Position numbers and translations under genes: made by a program
From: an uncultured Bacilli bacterium
Lineage (GTDB): Bacteria > Bacillota_I > Bacilli_A > RF39 > UBA660
Direction: 5' to 3'
Length of the DNA stretch: 28,671 nt
NCBI GenBank assembly: GCA_934096715.1
Contig: CAKOMQ010000015.1
Coordinates: 1-28,671 of the forward strand
Part shown: in pieces, positions 21,635 to 28,671 of the stretch
Layout of the letters: each line of letters begins with the position of its first letter
How positions within the stretch are numbered: position 1 is the first letter of the stretch
Notes under the pieces: generated by a model
The model's database searches: none
Seen by the model: the letters and a program-made list of their open reading frames with translations, nothing else
What the model was told of the DNA's origin: nothing

Positions 21635-21653
21635 TTAAGGGGAACTTTACACT

Positions 21654-23132
21654 TTATAACACTATTGCTATTAAATTATTGCTACCTTTATTTACTATTT
21701 TTGACACTGTAGTTGATAACTTATATCTCGTGTTATCAGGCACCATATTAAGTTTTGCTTGGATTCCTTCTCCAACAATATTCTCTAAACTACGACCAAA
21801 TATTTCACTTTTCCAAATACTTGAAGGATCGTTCTCAAAGTCTTTCATTAGATAATCTATTAATTCTTTACTTTGCAGTTCACTACCTATTATTGGTTCA
21901 AATGTTGATTCAACATCGCATTTAATTAAATGAATACTACTAGCAACAGCTTTTAATTTAACTCCATATCTGCTACCTTGTTTAATAATTTCAGGAGTAT
22001 CTAATTTCATATCTTTAAGCATTGGATACATAATTCCATATCCAGTAGATTTTGCTTGTTTTAAAGCACTCTTAAGTAATTCAGTTTCATCTTTATCATC
22101 ACTAAATGATGCGAATACTTTTAATAATCCTGCTTTAGTAGGAGAAGAAGTACCCATATATTCTTTTAATACTTCATTGTATAATTCATCACTACTATCT
22201 AAGTTTATCGTAACTACACCTGTACCAGCATCTAAATTACTTATATAAGCTTTATTTATATATTCACTAGATTCAAAGTAATTAATAATATCATCTACAT
22301 CTTTTACTTTATTTATATTTGTGACACTTTCTCTTATAAGTCTTAAATATTCTTCTTTTACTTTATGATTATTCTTAAGTACATCTACCCATTTAGGCAT
22401 ATTAAATTCTATATCTAAAACTGGAAATTCATATAAAGCAGTTTTTAATATATTCATAATTTCTACTTCATTCATGAGTTCAATATTAATTGGCATTACT
22501 GGTACATCATATTCACTACTTAAATCTCTAGCTAAATTAACTGTCTCGGTATTAGTAGGATGTACAGTATTTAAAATAACTATAAACGGTTTACCAATAC
22601 TTTTAAGTTCACTAATAACCTTTTCTTCTGCTTCAATATAACTACTTCTTTCAATACTACCAAAAGATGCATCACTTGTAACTACTATTCCGATAGTTGA
22701 ATGATCTTTAATTACTTTTTCTGTACCTATTTCAGCGGCTTCAATAAATGGCACAGCATCAGGAAACCATGGAGTTTTAACCATTCTTGGATTACCTTCT
22801 TCATCTTCAAATCCATTAGCACCTGGTATTACATACCCTACACAATCAACTAATTTAATATTAGTTTCAAAGTTATCTACTTTAATATTTGCTCCACTAG
22901 ATGGAACAAATTTAGGCTCAGTAGTCATAATTGTTTTACCTTCAGCACTTTGTGGCATTTCGTCTAGACATTTCTTTTTATCATATTCATTAGTTATATT
23001 AGGAACAACTAAGTTCTCTATAAACCTTTTTATAAATGTAGATTTACCTGTTCTAACTGCCCCAACTACTCCTAAATAAATTTCCCCATCACCACGCGCC
23101 GCTATCGAAGATATTATTTTTTCTTTTTCCAT
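21654..23132 (-). CDS. spoIVA: Stage IV sporulation protein A (SpoIVA)
   Basis: This 492-residue ATPase polymerises on the forespore outer membrane and forms the base on which the spore coat is built. The N-terminus MEKEKIISSIAARGDGEIYL, the Walker A GAVRTGKST (residues 24-31), the conserved AEGKTIMTTEPKFVPS and the DCVGYVIPGANG block are diagnostic, as are STIGIVVTSDASFGSI and the NTVHPTN base-recognition motif. The length equals the B. subtilis protein (492). AAGGG lies 9 nt before the ATG. The gene shows that the host has a sporulation programme, which gives meaning to the split CotD-like gene at 5007/10460. Confidence 0.97.
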   Translation of the reverse strand: MEKEKIISSIAARGDGEIYLGVVGAVRTGKSTFIKRFIENLVVPNITNEYDKKKCLDEMPQSAEGKTIMTTEPKFVPSSGANIKVDNFETNIKLVDCVGYVIPGANGFEDEEGNPRMVKTPWFPDAVPFIEAAEIGTEKVIKDHSTIGIVVTSDASFGSIERSSYIEAEEKVISELKSIGKPFIVILNTVHPTNTETVNLARDLSSEYDVPVMPINIELMNEVEIMNILKTALYEFPVLDIEFNMPKWVDVLKNNHKVKEEYLRLIRESVTNINKVKDVDDIINYFESSEYINKAYISNLDAGTGVVTINLDSSDELYNEVLKEYMGTSSPTKAGLLKVFASFSDDKDETELLKSALKQAKSTGYGIMYPMLKDMKLDTPEIIKQGSRYGVKLKAVASSIHLIKCDVESTFEPIIGSELQSKELIDYLMKDFENDPSSIWKSEIFGRSLENIVGEGIQAKLNMVPDNTRYKLSTTVSKIVNKGSNNLIAIVL

Positions 23133-23240
23133 AACATCACACCCTTTTTCTAATTAATGTTATGTACTTGATTGTTTATTTATTACAATTATTTTTTTAA
23201 AAACCATAATATGAATTAACAACATCTAAAGCATTCATCT

Positions 23241-23264
23241 TATAATGTAATGTATTACATTATA
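23241..23264. promoter_or_regulatory. Near-perfect palindrome upstream of spoIVA
   Basis: TATAATGTAAT-GT-ATTACATTATA: two perfect 11-bp arms, about 110 bp upstream of the spoIVA ATG. Probably an operator for a dimeric regulator. A sigma-E-like -10 (CATATTAT) lies between it and the gene at 23213-23206, without a clear -35. Confidence 0.5.
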
Positions 23265-23294
23265 CTTATATTGTAAAAAAAGAAGTGTTTTTAT

Positions 23295-23323
23295 TTGCAT
23301 CATCGCAATATAAAATGATGCAA
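23295..23323 (-). terminator. Second hairpin behind the acidic membrane protein gene
   Basis: A 9-bp stem, TTGCATCAT/ATGATGCAA, with an 11-nt loop, after the terminator at 23329-23350. On the minus strand A/T-rich sequence with a T-run follows. Confidence 0.6.
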
Positions 23324-23328
23324 TTAAA

Positions 23329-23350
23329 AACTACGAGTTAAATCGTAGTT
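23329..23350 (-). terminator. Terminator of the acidic membrane-anchored protein gene
   Basis: An 8-bp stem, AACTACGA-GTTAAA-TCGTAGTT, with TTTTTAATTG behind it on the minus strand. Confidence 0.8.
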
Positions 23351-23351
23351 A

Positions 23352-24299
23352 TTATTTTATTTCGTATGATTCACCAGAAATGCTATCAATACTTACTGAG
23401 TTAAATGGTTCAGCTTTAATTTCTTCTTCTACTTTAGGAATAGTTATTTTTTCTTCTACTTTTTCATCATCACTTTTTAGTTGTGGCAAATCAAAGTCAT
23501 CATCTTCATCATCATCAACTGCTTTAGTACTTACTGGTTCAGCATTAACAGGTATTTCTTCTTTCTCTGGAACATAAACAGAACTAAATACTTGGACATT
23601 CTTTTCTGGTTCAGTTTCTTTACTTAAAATTGGTTTTTCTTCTTCAACTTCAGTAATAACCGGCTTTACTTCTTCTACTTTTTCTTCATTATTATTTAAA
23701 ATATGATCAATATCGAAGCCTATTTCTTCAGGATTAAATGCAGGAATTTCCGGAAGTTCTTCTTTTTCTTCTTCCTTAGGTACTTCAGTAGGTCTTACTG
23801 GTTCTGGTATTTCAACTTCTGGAAGAATTTGCTCTTCAACTTTAGGTAAATCTTCAACTTGATTAAAAACTAAAGGCTTTTCTTCTGCTTTTTTTAAAAC
23901 TGGTTCATTAACACTTAAACTAACAGGTTCAAGATTCATTTCATTGGGCTTAGGCATTTCAGATATTGGTGTTTCTACTACTTTAGTTTCCACTGGTTTT
24001 ACATCTTCAACTATTGGAAGTACAGGTTCACTCTTTTTTTCTTCTGGTTCAACTTCATTAGTAATAGGAGTAATAACATTGTTATCAATTACTTCAACTT
24101 TTTCTTCCTTACTATCATCCTTAAATAAATCTGGATTTAATTTTTCTAATCTTTTAGTTTCTTCTAATTCCCTATTCTTCTTATCTTTTTTACCAAAAAA
24201 TAAAATAACAAAAAATAATATAACTAATATAACTATTGCAAGTATTAAATAGATTCCAAAGTTATCATAGCTATACATCTTATTCATAAATTCATTCAT
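23352..24299 (-). CDS. Single-pass membrane protein with a long acidic, Pro/Val/Glu-rich tail
   Basis: This 315-residue protein has one membrane helix near the N-terminus (about residues 16-36, ILAIVILVILFFVILFF), followed by a basic stretch (GKKDKKNRELEETKRLEK), which places the long tail in the cytoplasm. The rest is low-complexity: repeated VEEEKP, EPVxP, KVEEQ and a DDDEDDDFDLPQL patch. No globular domain is seen. It looks like an unstructured scaffold or spacer, perhaps for cell envelope or division factors, but I do not recognise it. It has its own promoter (24333-24361), GAGGTG before the ATG and its own terminators. Confidence 0.75.
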   Translation of the reverse strand: MNEFMNKMYSYDNFGIYLILAIVILVILFFVILFFGKKDKKNRELEETKRLEKLNPDLFKDDSKEEKVEVIDNNVITPITNEVEPEEKKSEPVLPIVEDVKPVETKVVETPISEMPKPNEMNLEPVSLSVNEPVLKKAEEKPLVFNQVEDLPKVEEQILPEVEIPEPVRPTEVPKEEEKEELPEIPAFNPEEIGFDIDHILNNNEEKVEEVKPVITEVEEEKPILSKETEPEKNVQVFSSVYVPEKEEIPVNAEPVSTKAVDDDEDDDFDLPQLKSDDEKVEEKITIPKVEEEIKAEPFNSVSIDSISGESYEIK

Positions 24300-24332
24300 A
24301 ATGAATACACCTCTTTATTCTTACTATTAATA

Positions 24333-24361
24333 AAATACCATAATTGTTCGTAATATTCAAG
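24333..24361 (-). promoter_or_regulatory. Promoter of the acidic membrane protein gene
   Basis: Minus strand: TTGAAT (24361-24356), 17-nt spacer, TATTTT (24338-24333). Confidence 0.5.
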
Positions 24362-24383
24362 TATTTTAAGTTAATTTTACTTT

Positions 24384-24426
24384 AAAAATAAGAATGATCA
24401 AATTAATCTCGATCATTCTTATTTTT
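24384..24426 (-). terminator. Terminator of the engB-pilin-der operon
   Basis: A 16-bp perfect stem with an 11-nt loop and a T-run on the minus strand. The stop codon of der (24403) lies in the loop, so the last codons of Der form one arm. Confidence 0.9.
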
Positions 24427-25710
24427 AAATTGCAATATTATAGGTGTTCCACTTAGTTCAAAGTTTTCTCTAATTTTATTTTCTAAATATCTTTCATAAC
24501 TAAAATGAACTAGTTTTTTATTATTAACTTGAAAATTTATCTTAGGTGGACACTTATCTGTTTGAGACACAAAATATATCTTAAGCCTTTTACCTTTATA
24601 TGAAGGTGGTGCATGAAAACTAACTGCATCTGTAATAACATCATTTAATAAACTTGTTTTTAATTCTTTACGATTATTATTATAAGCATTAATTACTTCA
24701 GGCATCAATGTATTAATTCTTTTCCTAGTTTTAGCAGATAGAAATACAAAATTAATATATGGCACAAATTTAAAGTATACTCCAAGTTCCATCTTCCATC
24801 TTTTTAAATCTTCGTCAGGATTTTTCATAGTATCCCATTTATTAACAGCAATTACTATACCTTTACCAGCATCAATAGCATAAGATAAAATATGTTTATC
24901 GTGTTCAATAATACCTTCTTGTCCATCAATAACAAGAACACATACATCACTTCTATCAATAGCCTTTAAACTACGAAGTAAACTATACTTTTCAACGCTT
25001 TCATATATACGTCCTTTTTTTCTCATACCTGCTGTATCTATAACAATATAATCATTACCATCATATCTAAATTTAGTATCGATAGCATCCCTTGTTGTAC
25101 CAGCAACATCACTTACAATAACTCTTTCTTCGTTTAATAAAGCATTTATTAAACTACTTTTACCTACATTAGGTCTACCTATAAAAGAAAATTTCAAAAT
25201 ATCTTCTTGAACATTGGTATTTTCAGAAATATTCTTAGTTATTTCTTCCAATAATTCTTTTATACCTAAGTTATGCTCAGCACTAACAGGAATTATCTTA
25301 TCAAATCCTAATTCATAAAAATTATACAATAATTCATTTCTTTTTGAGTTATCTATTTTATTGACAACTACTATTACTTCTTTACCACTTTTCTTAAGCA
25401 TATTTCTTATTTTTTTATCGCTATCACTTATATCTTCTAAACCATCAACAACAAATAAAATAATATCTGCTTCATCTATAGCAAGAGTAGCTTGCATCAT
25501 AATACTTTTATCAAAGTTATCTTCTTCACCATGTATACCACCTGTATCAATAAGTGAAAAAGATCTATCTTTATAATTAACTACTCCATATATTCTATCT
25601 CTAGTAATACCTGGTTCACTTAATATAATAGCTTTTTTTTCTTTAATTAATCTATTAAATAAACTACTCTTACCTACATTAGGTTTTCCTATTAAACATA
25701 CTGTTTTCAT
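24403..25710 (-). CDS. der: Ribosome-assembly GTPase Der (EngA)
   Basis: This 435-residue protein has two GTPase domains in tandem: GKPNVGKS (8-15), DTGGIHGE and NKID in the first; GRPNVGKS (about 178-185), DTAGMRKKG and NKWD in the second. A KH-like C-terminal domain follows with FHAPPSYKGKRLKIYFVSQT and SGTPI. Double-domain GTPases of this kind act late in 50S subunit assembly. AAGGGGG lies 6 nt before the ATG. It is the third gene of an operon with engB and a pilin-like gene and is 11 nt from the latter. Confidence 0.97.
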   Translation of the reverse strand: MKTVCLIGKPNVGKSSLFNRLIKEKKAIILSEPGITRDRIYGVVNYKDRSFSLIDTGGIHGEEDNFDKSIMMQATLAIDEADIILFVVDGLEDISDSDKKIRNMLKKSGKEVIVVVNKIDNSKRNELLYNFYELGFDKIIPVSAEHNLGIKELLEEITKNISENTNVQEDILKFSFIGRPNVGKSSLINALLNEERVIVSDVAGTTRDAIDTKFRYDGNDYIVIDTAGMRKKGRIYESVEKYSLLRSLKAIDRSDVCVLVIDGQEGIIEHDKHILSYAIDAGKGIVIAVNKWDTMKNPDEDLKRWKMELGVYFKFVPYINFVFLSAKTRKRINTLMPEVINAYNNNRKELKTSLLNDVITDAVSFHAPPSYKGKRLKIYFVSQTDKCPPKINFQVNNKKLVHFSYERYLENKIRENFELSGTPIILQFKNKNDRD

Positions 25711-25721
25711 TCTATTCCCCC

Positions 25722-26165
25722 TTACTTACATAAGTCTTCATCCGTACTTAAAAAATATTTGCTACTAACTTCACTTAAACTATCATTATCGCTAGTTGAT
25801 TCGAAATATATAATAACATAGTTATTATCTAAATAATTTTCCTTATCAGTAGGATCTTCTATATAATAATCAGTTATATCACTACTAGTTTCTTTATCTA
25901 AATAGTCCGCTATTACTAATTCTTTAACAGTTTTCTTAATACATTTATGTCCATCATACTTTTTAGTACTATTTTCTATTGAAGTTTTATAATCTGTTCC
26001 ATAAGATTTACCAGCAAGTTCTATAAACTTAATCTTTTTTTCTAACATATTATTTTGAATACTTGTATTAATTCCATTTATTGCAGGCATAGCAAGTACT
26101 ATAACTATCCCTATTATAACTATAACACCAATTATTTCTACTAAAGTAAATCCCTTATTATTCAT
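25722..26165 (-). CDS. Type IV pilin-like (pseudopilin) protein
   Basis: This 147-residue protein begins MNNKGFTLVEIIGVIVIIGI, the prepilin signal: cleavage by a prepilin peptidase is expected after the Gly of KGFTLVE, and E5 of the mature form is present. The helix continues IVIVLAMPAINGINTSIQNN. The rest is a small alpha/beta domain with three cysteines. It resembles ComGC/GspG-type minor pilins, but no com operon is near. The frame can be opened at 26183, but AGGAG 7 nt before the ATG at 26165 decides the start. It sits between two ribosome-assembly GTPase genes and is probably transcribed with them. Confidence 0.88.
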   Translation of the reverse strand: MNNKGFTLVEIIGVIVIIGIVIVLAMPAINGINTSIQNNMLEKKIKFIELAGKSYGTDYKTSIENSTKKYDGHKCIKKTVKELVIADYLDKETSSDITDYYIEDPTDKENYLDNNYVIIYFESTSDNDSLSEVSSKYFLSTDEDLCK

Positions 26166-26175
26166 GGTTATTCTC

Positions 26176-26754
26176 CTATTCAAAATATGTACTTATTATA
26201 TCCATTACTTCTTTCTTACCCTTTTTAGTAAGAGAAGAAAATGGAATAAAATCTTCTTCTAATTTTAATGTTTCTTTTAATAACTTATCTTGTTTAATAC
26301 GACTGTTCTTACCAACTTTATCGTATTTAGTAGCTATTACAGTAACATCTAGATTATAGTATTTTAAATAATCATACATTAACTTATCATCTTCAGTAGG
26401 TTTATGTCTATAATCTACTAATAAAAATACTCTTCTTAAGTTACTTCTAGTTTTAATATATTCTTCTATCATAACTCCAAATTTCTTTTGTCTTTCTTTA
26501 CTAACACTAGCATATCCATATCCAGGAACATCTACTAAATAAAATAAATCATTTACTAGATAAAAATTTAATGTTTGAGTTTTACCTGGTTTACTAGAAG
26601 TACGAGCAAAATTTTTTCTCTCTAAAATTGTATTAATAAAACTACTTTTACCTACATTACTTCTACCTACAAGTAAGAATTCATCTTTACTTTCAACAGG
26701 ATATTGACTTATTCTTGTGGCTATTACCGGCTCACATACACTTTCAATTTGCAT
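26176..26754 (-). CDS. engB: Ribosome-assembly GTPase EngB (YsxC/YihA)
   Basis: This 192-residue single-domain GTPase has GRSNVGKSSF (30-39), the switch region ARTSSKPGKTQTLNFY, DVPGYGYASVSKERQKKF, LLVDYRHKPTEDD and ATKYDKVGK, then FSSLTKKGKKEV. All are family hallmarks. EngB is needed for late 50S assembly and is essential in B. subtilis. The length matches the family. A weak GGTGA precedes the ATG. First gene of the operon engB - pilin-like - der, with a clear promoter at 26771-26799. Confidence 0.97.
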   Translation of the reverse strand: MQIESVCEPVIATRISQYPVESKDEFLLVGRSNVGKSSFINTILERKNFARTSSKPGKTQTLNFYLVNDLFYLVDVPGYGYASVSKERQKKFGVMIEEYIKTRSNLRRVFLLVDYRHKPTEDDKLMYDYLKYYNLDVTVIATKYDKVGKNSRIKQDKLLKETLKLEEDFIPFSSLTKKGKKEVMDIISTYFE

Positions 26755-26770
26755 TCAAATCACCAATTCA

Positions 26771-26805
26771 ATTATATATTATATTAATGATTTTTGCAAA
26801 TTTGC
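26771..26805 (-). promoter_or_regulatory. engB operon promoter with overlapping palindrome
   Basis: Minus strand: TTGCAA (26799-26794), 17-nt spacer, TATAAT (26776-26771). The perfect palindrome GCAAATTTGC (26796-26805) overlaps the -35 and lies only 13 nt before the divergent gene at 26819. Confidence 0.65.
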
Positions 26806-26818
26806 CATAAACTTTTAT

Positions 26819-27163
26819 ATGAATACTAATTTTCCACCCAACATAGATCCCAATACATATTCAATACTTGCAGTTCTTGCAGGTATTATTAGTGTGGATG
26901 ATTTTTCTATGGATGAATTAAATAGTATTGGTAACTGGGTTATACTTTATGGACAATATTTACTTACTGTATCTGCTCAACAACAATTAATTGAATCAAG
27001 AATTGAAGGTAAGAATATTAATATAAATAGTCGTAAATCAAAAAGTGGTAATGGTTATTATGACCATACTAATAAAAGTAATCAAACTACTAGAGATGAA
27101 GTAGAATATCTTCTTAATATAGTAGATAAACTTCAAAAAGAACTTAATAATTTAAAAAAATAA
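26819..27163 (+). CDS. Small protein of unknown function
   Basis: This 114-residue protein starts MNTNFPPNIDPNTYSILAVL, continues AGIISVDDFSMDELNSIGNW and VILYGQYLLTVSAQQQLIES, and ends in a Ser/Asn-rich linker and an amphipathic helix (TRDEVEYLLNIVDKLQKELN). The first part looks like a compact helical domain, and the last helix could form a coiled coil. I do not recognise the family. The frame stays open to 26717, but that stretch is antisense to the engB start, so I take the ATG at 26819. No ribosome-binding site is visible, so translation may be leaderless. It diverges from the engB operon. The only clear plus-strand gene after 3564. Confidence 0.65.
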   Translation: MNTNFPPNIDPNTYSILAVLAGIISVDDFSMDELNSIGNWVILYGQYLLTVSAQQQLIESRIEGKNININSRKSKSGNGYYDHTNKSNQTTRDEVEYLLNIVDKLQKELNNLKK

Positions 27164-27170
27164 ATATAAA

Positions 27171-27189
27171 AATTCGGCTTAGCCGAATT
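27171..27189. terminator. Terminator of variable protein 3 (and possibly of the 26819 gene)
   Basis: AATTCGGC-TTA-GCCGAATT, an 8-bp perfect stem. On the minus strand TTTTTATA follows, which suits transcripts from 27329. On plus the T-run is poor. The 27190-27328 stretch is then the 3' untranslated region of the variable gene. Confidence 0.75.
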
Positions 27190-27283
27190 CTATCATCCAA
27201 CATATCGTCGGATATAAATGTTAATATAACTACATTTATTGAAGTTTTATAAGTATATTATTTATAAAACTTTATAGTATCTT

Positions 27284-27314
27284 TTATACGAGACACAGTT
27301 AAGTTAACGAGACC
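27284..27314 (-). repeat. Conserved 3'-flank repeat of variable-protein genes (copy 2)
   Basis: Matches 8359-8389 in 28 of 31 positions. ACGAGAC occurs at 27288 and 27307, and a third time at 27316, just before the GAGAC-x-GTCTC dyad that abuts the stop codon of the 27329 gene. Confidence 0.7.
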
Positions 27315-27328
27315 AACGAGACCGTCTC

Positions 27329-28671
27329 TTATTCCAAGATAAATGGATCGTCAAGTGACCCATTTCCGCCCAAATATGCTTGATTCGATGTAAGATAGAA
27401 GACTGGGCGAGCCGCATAAGATCGAGTCACAAAGTAGCGGCTCACGTCATTACTACCATAAACATACCACGCATTGAAATTACCGCTATTAGCCCCACGA
27501 CGAGAAAGTGTCCATTCACGAGTTTCTTTTGTTGTATCATTATTACTTGGATGCATCCAACCTGTTTTTAATGTTGAATAGTCTGTTGATTCTGTTAGTG
27601 TTAAAGCACTTGAACCCAATGACATTTGATAGTCACTTACATACATTAAGCCTATCTTTGCACTTGGTGTTGTCCATGCTCCTCCATTACAATTTATTGC
27701 TGTTAGTCCATAATTCTTACATAGAGTTTCTGATGATGTTTTATGCATCTCATTTAGATAAATTCCTTTTGTTGTTGAATAATAATAATGTGGATTTTGC
27801 ATTTGTTCTTCATATGTTTTTGTATTTACTGCACTCCATGTCCAATTTTCTATTTTATTTGACCATTCTTTATTTTGCAGATAATCATATGTTGTGTTTG
27901 TTAGGAAGCCAGATCCATTTAAACTTGCATATAATGTACTATCTTCCCAATTTACATCATCATTTGTATCATTCCATGAATATTTGCCTAATTGCTTATA
28001 TTTAATTAGTTTAACATGATTTTCTCCTTTTGCATCTGAGAATACTCCTAATACTCTATACATATATTTATCTTGATTTGCTGTACAAGCAGATTTGTCT
28101 GTTGTACCGAAACATATAAAGTTATTTGGGTTTGTACTAGTTCCTACTGCACCACTTCCTATGTATCTATAACCATCGCCTTCTAGTCCACTTTGCCATA
28201 AGTTTCCACTTGCTATTAAATAATCTGCTAATGGTGTTGAATCAGCATGTAACTTACAAGAAAATGCTTTTGTATCTCCACTTGTATATGGTTCTATATT
28301 TATTGCGTATGAATTACCTACTAGTTTATCTTGAGTATTTGCTGTATTTGTTACGCTACTTGTTAGTGGTATTGATACACTTTGGCCTTTTGTTAAGTTT
28401 TTGATTTTTCCACTTACGATGATTCCATTAGTTCCGGCAGTTGTAAGTTCTTTAAGAGTCATTGTCTTATCTCCAACTACAACTTTTACATCTGAGTCTG
28501 AATTATCTGTAATTTCATTGGTTACTGTTGCTGTTACCTTATAATTATAAGTACAGTCTAGTGCTTCATCTCCAACTGGCAAGCTTACTGTTGATAATGT
28601 ATAATTTGGATTAGTAGTTAGTGCTAGTCCATTTTCATTTTCATTAGCATAATAAGTCTTACCTGCATTTG
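27329..28671 (-). CDS. Secreted variable protein 3 (DGR-type target; 5' end outside window)
   Basis: The frame enters from the right edge (AGKTYYANENENGLALTTNP) and runs to the stop at 27329, giving 446 visible residues. It lacks only the signal and about 75 residues that the paralogues have. The order is the same: N-terminal domain with two cysteines, then FICFGTTDKSACTANQ, WTTPSAKIGLMYVSDY, GWMHPSNND and the variable block, and the tail RPVFYLTSNQAYLGGNGSLDD. Its middle region (LCKNYGLTAINCNGGA) has an extra pair of cysteines that proteins 1 and 2 lack. The tail is nearly that of protein 1: in 22 codons after CGC only four synonymous third-base changes. Confidence 0.87.
   Translation of the reverse strand, partial: NAGKTYYANENENGLALTTNPNYTLSTVSLPVGDEALDCTYNYKVTATVTNEITDNSDSDVKVVVGDKTMTLKELTTAGTNGIIVSGKIKNLTKGQSVSIPLTSSVTNTANTQDKLVGNSYAINIEPYTSGDTKAFSCKLHADSTPLADYLIASGNLWQSGLEGDGYRYIGSGAVGTSTNPNNFICFGTTDKSACTANQDKYMYRVLGVFSDAKGENHVKLIKYKQLGKYSWNDTNDDVNWEDSTLYASLNGSGFLTNTTYDYLQNKEWSNKIENWTWSAVNTKTYEEQMQNPHYYYSTTKGIYLNEMHKTSSETLCKNYGLTAINCNGGAWTTPSAKIGLMYVSDYQMSLGSSALTLTESTDYSTLKTGWMHPSNNDTTKETREWTLSRRGANSGNFNAWYVYGSNDVSRYFVTRSYAARPVFYLTSNQAYLGGNGSLDDPFILE
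27410..27499 (-). other. Variable region 3 (30 codons)
   Basis: One codon shorter than region 1. Constant codons GGG, AGC, TTC, GCG, TGG and GTG stay in place while the codons between them, mostly ending in C or T, differ. It is followed by the shared 21-nt block at 27409-27389. Confidence 0.78.

Noticed and set aside
1..28671. A reverse transcriptase for the suspected DGR inside the window
   Set aside because: No frame shows the YxDD catalytic motif in a reverse-transcriptase setting. It must be elsewhere if it exists.

Overview
This window is strongly AT-rich and looks like part of a spore-forming, low-GC Bacillota chromosome. It carries spoIVA, a CotD-like spore-coat gene, HU, EngB, Der, PcrA, SipW-type signal peptides and Gram-positive ribosome-binding sites. 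An uncultured gut lineage near Erysipelotrichales or another deep Bacilli group is my inference, not something the sequence proves. I see no rRNA, tRNA or CRISPR array.

Layout. 1-185: the start of a secreted protein of a repeated family (minus strand). 309-4860: a compact UvrD-type helicase, a metallo-beta-lactamase-fold hydrolase, an MscS-type channel and a DUF4143-type ATPase. 4969-10705: a CotD-like coat gene cut in two by a 5.34-kb element that carries a large serine recombinase, a Fic protein, a Nudix hydrolase, small ORFs, a decayed paralogue and one full-length variable secreted protein. 10710-16351: an Ig-like protein, a one-domain relative of the secreted family, a hybrid histidine kinase, an acyltransferase and a nucleotidyltransferase. 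16354-21514: PcrA, a second variable protein, an unknown membrane protein and HU. 21654-27163: SpoIVA, an acidic membrane-anchored protein, the operon engB - pilin-like - der and an unknown small protein. 27329-28671: the 3' part of a third variable protein, cut by the window end.

Two systems stand out. First, the CotD-like gene is split at 5127/10466. The 5' part keeps a sporulation-type promoter and ribosome-binding site; the 3' part keeps the stop codon and terminator. Joining the halves at a shared ATGTG core gives one 103-codon frame with no scar. The element ends carry 20-bp inverted arms (16 of 20 identical), as expected of serine-recombinase attachment half-sites. This has the logic of the skin element in sigK: an element that can leave in the mother cell and restore a sporulation gene.

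Second, the three long secreted paralogues (8722-10248, 18498-20048, 27329-28671) end in a 30-33 codon block that varies almost only at codon positions 1 and 2, next to an identical 21-nt sequence. This is the signature of a diversity-generating retroelement (DGR) acting on AAY codons. No reverse transcriptase or template repeat is in the window, so they would have to lie elsewhere. One DGR-type gene is cargo of the coat-gene element, so the two systems meet at one locus.
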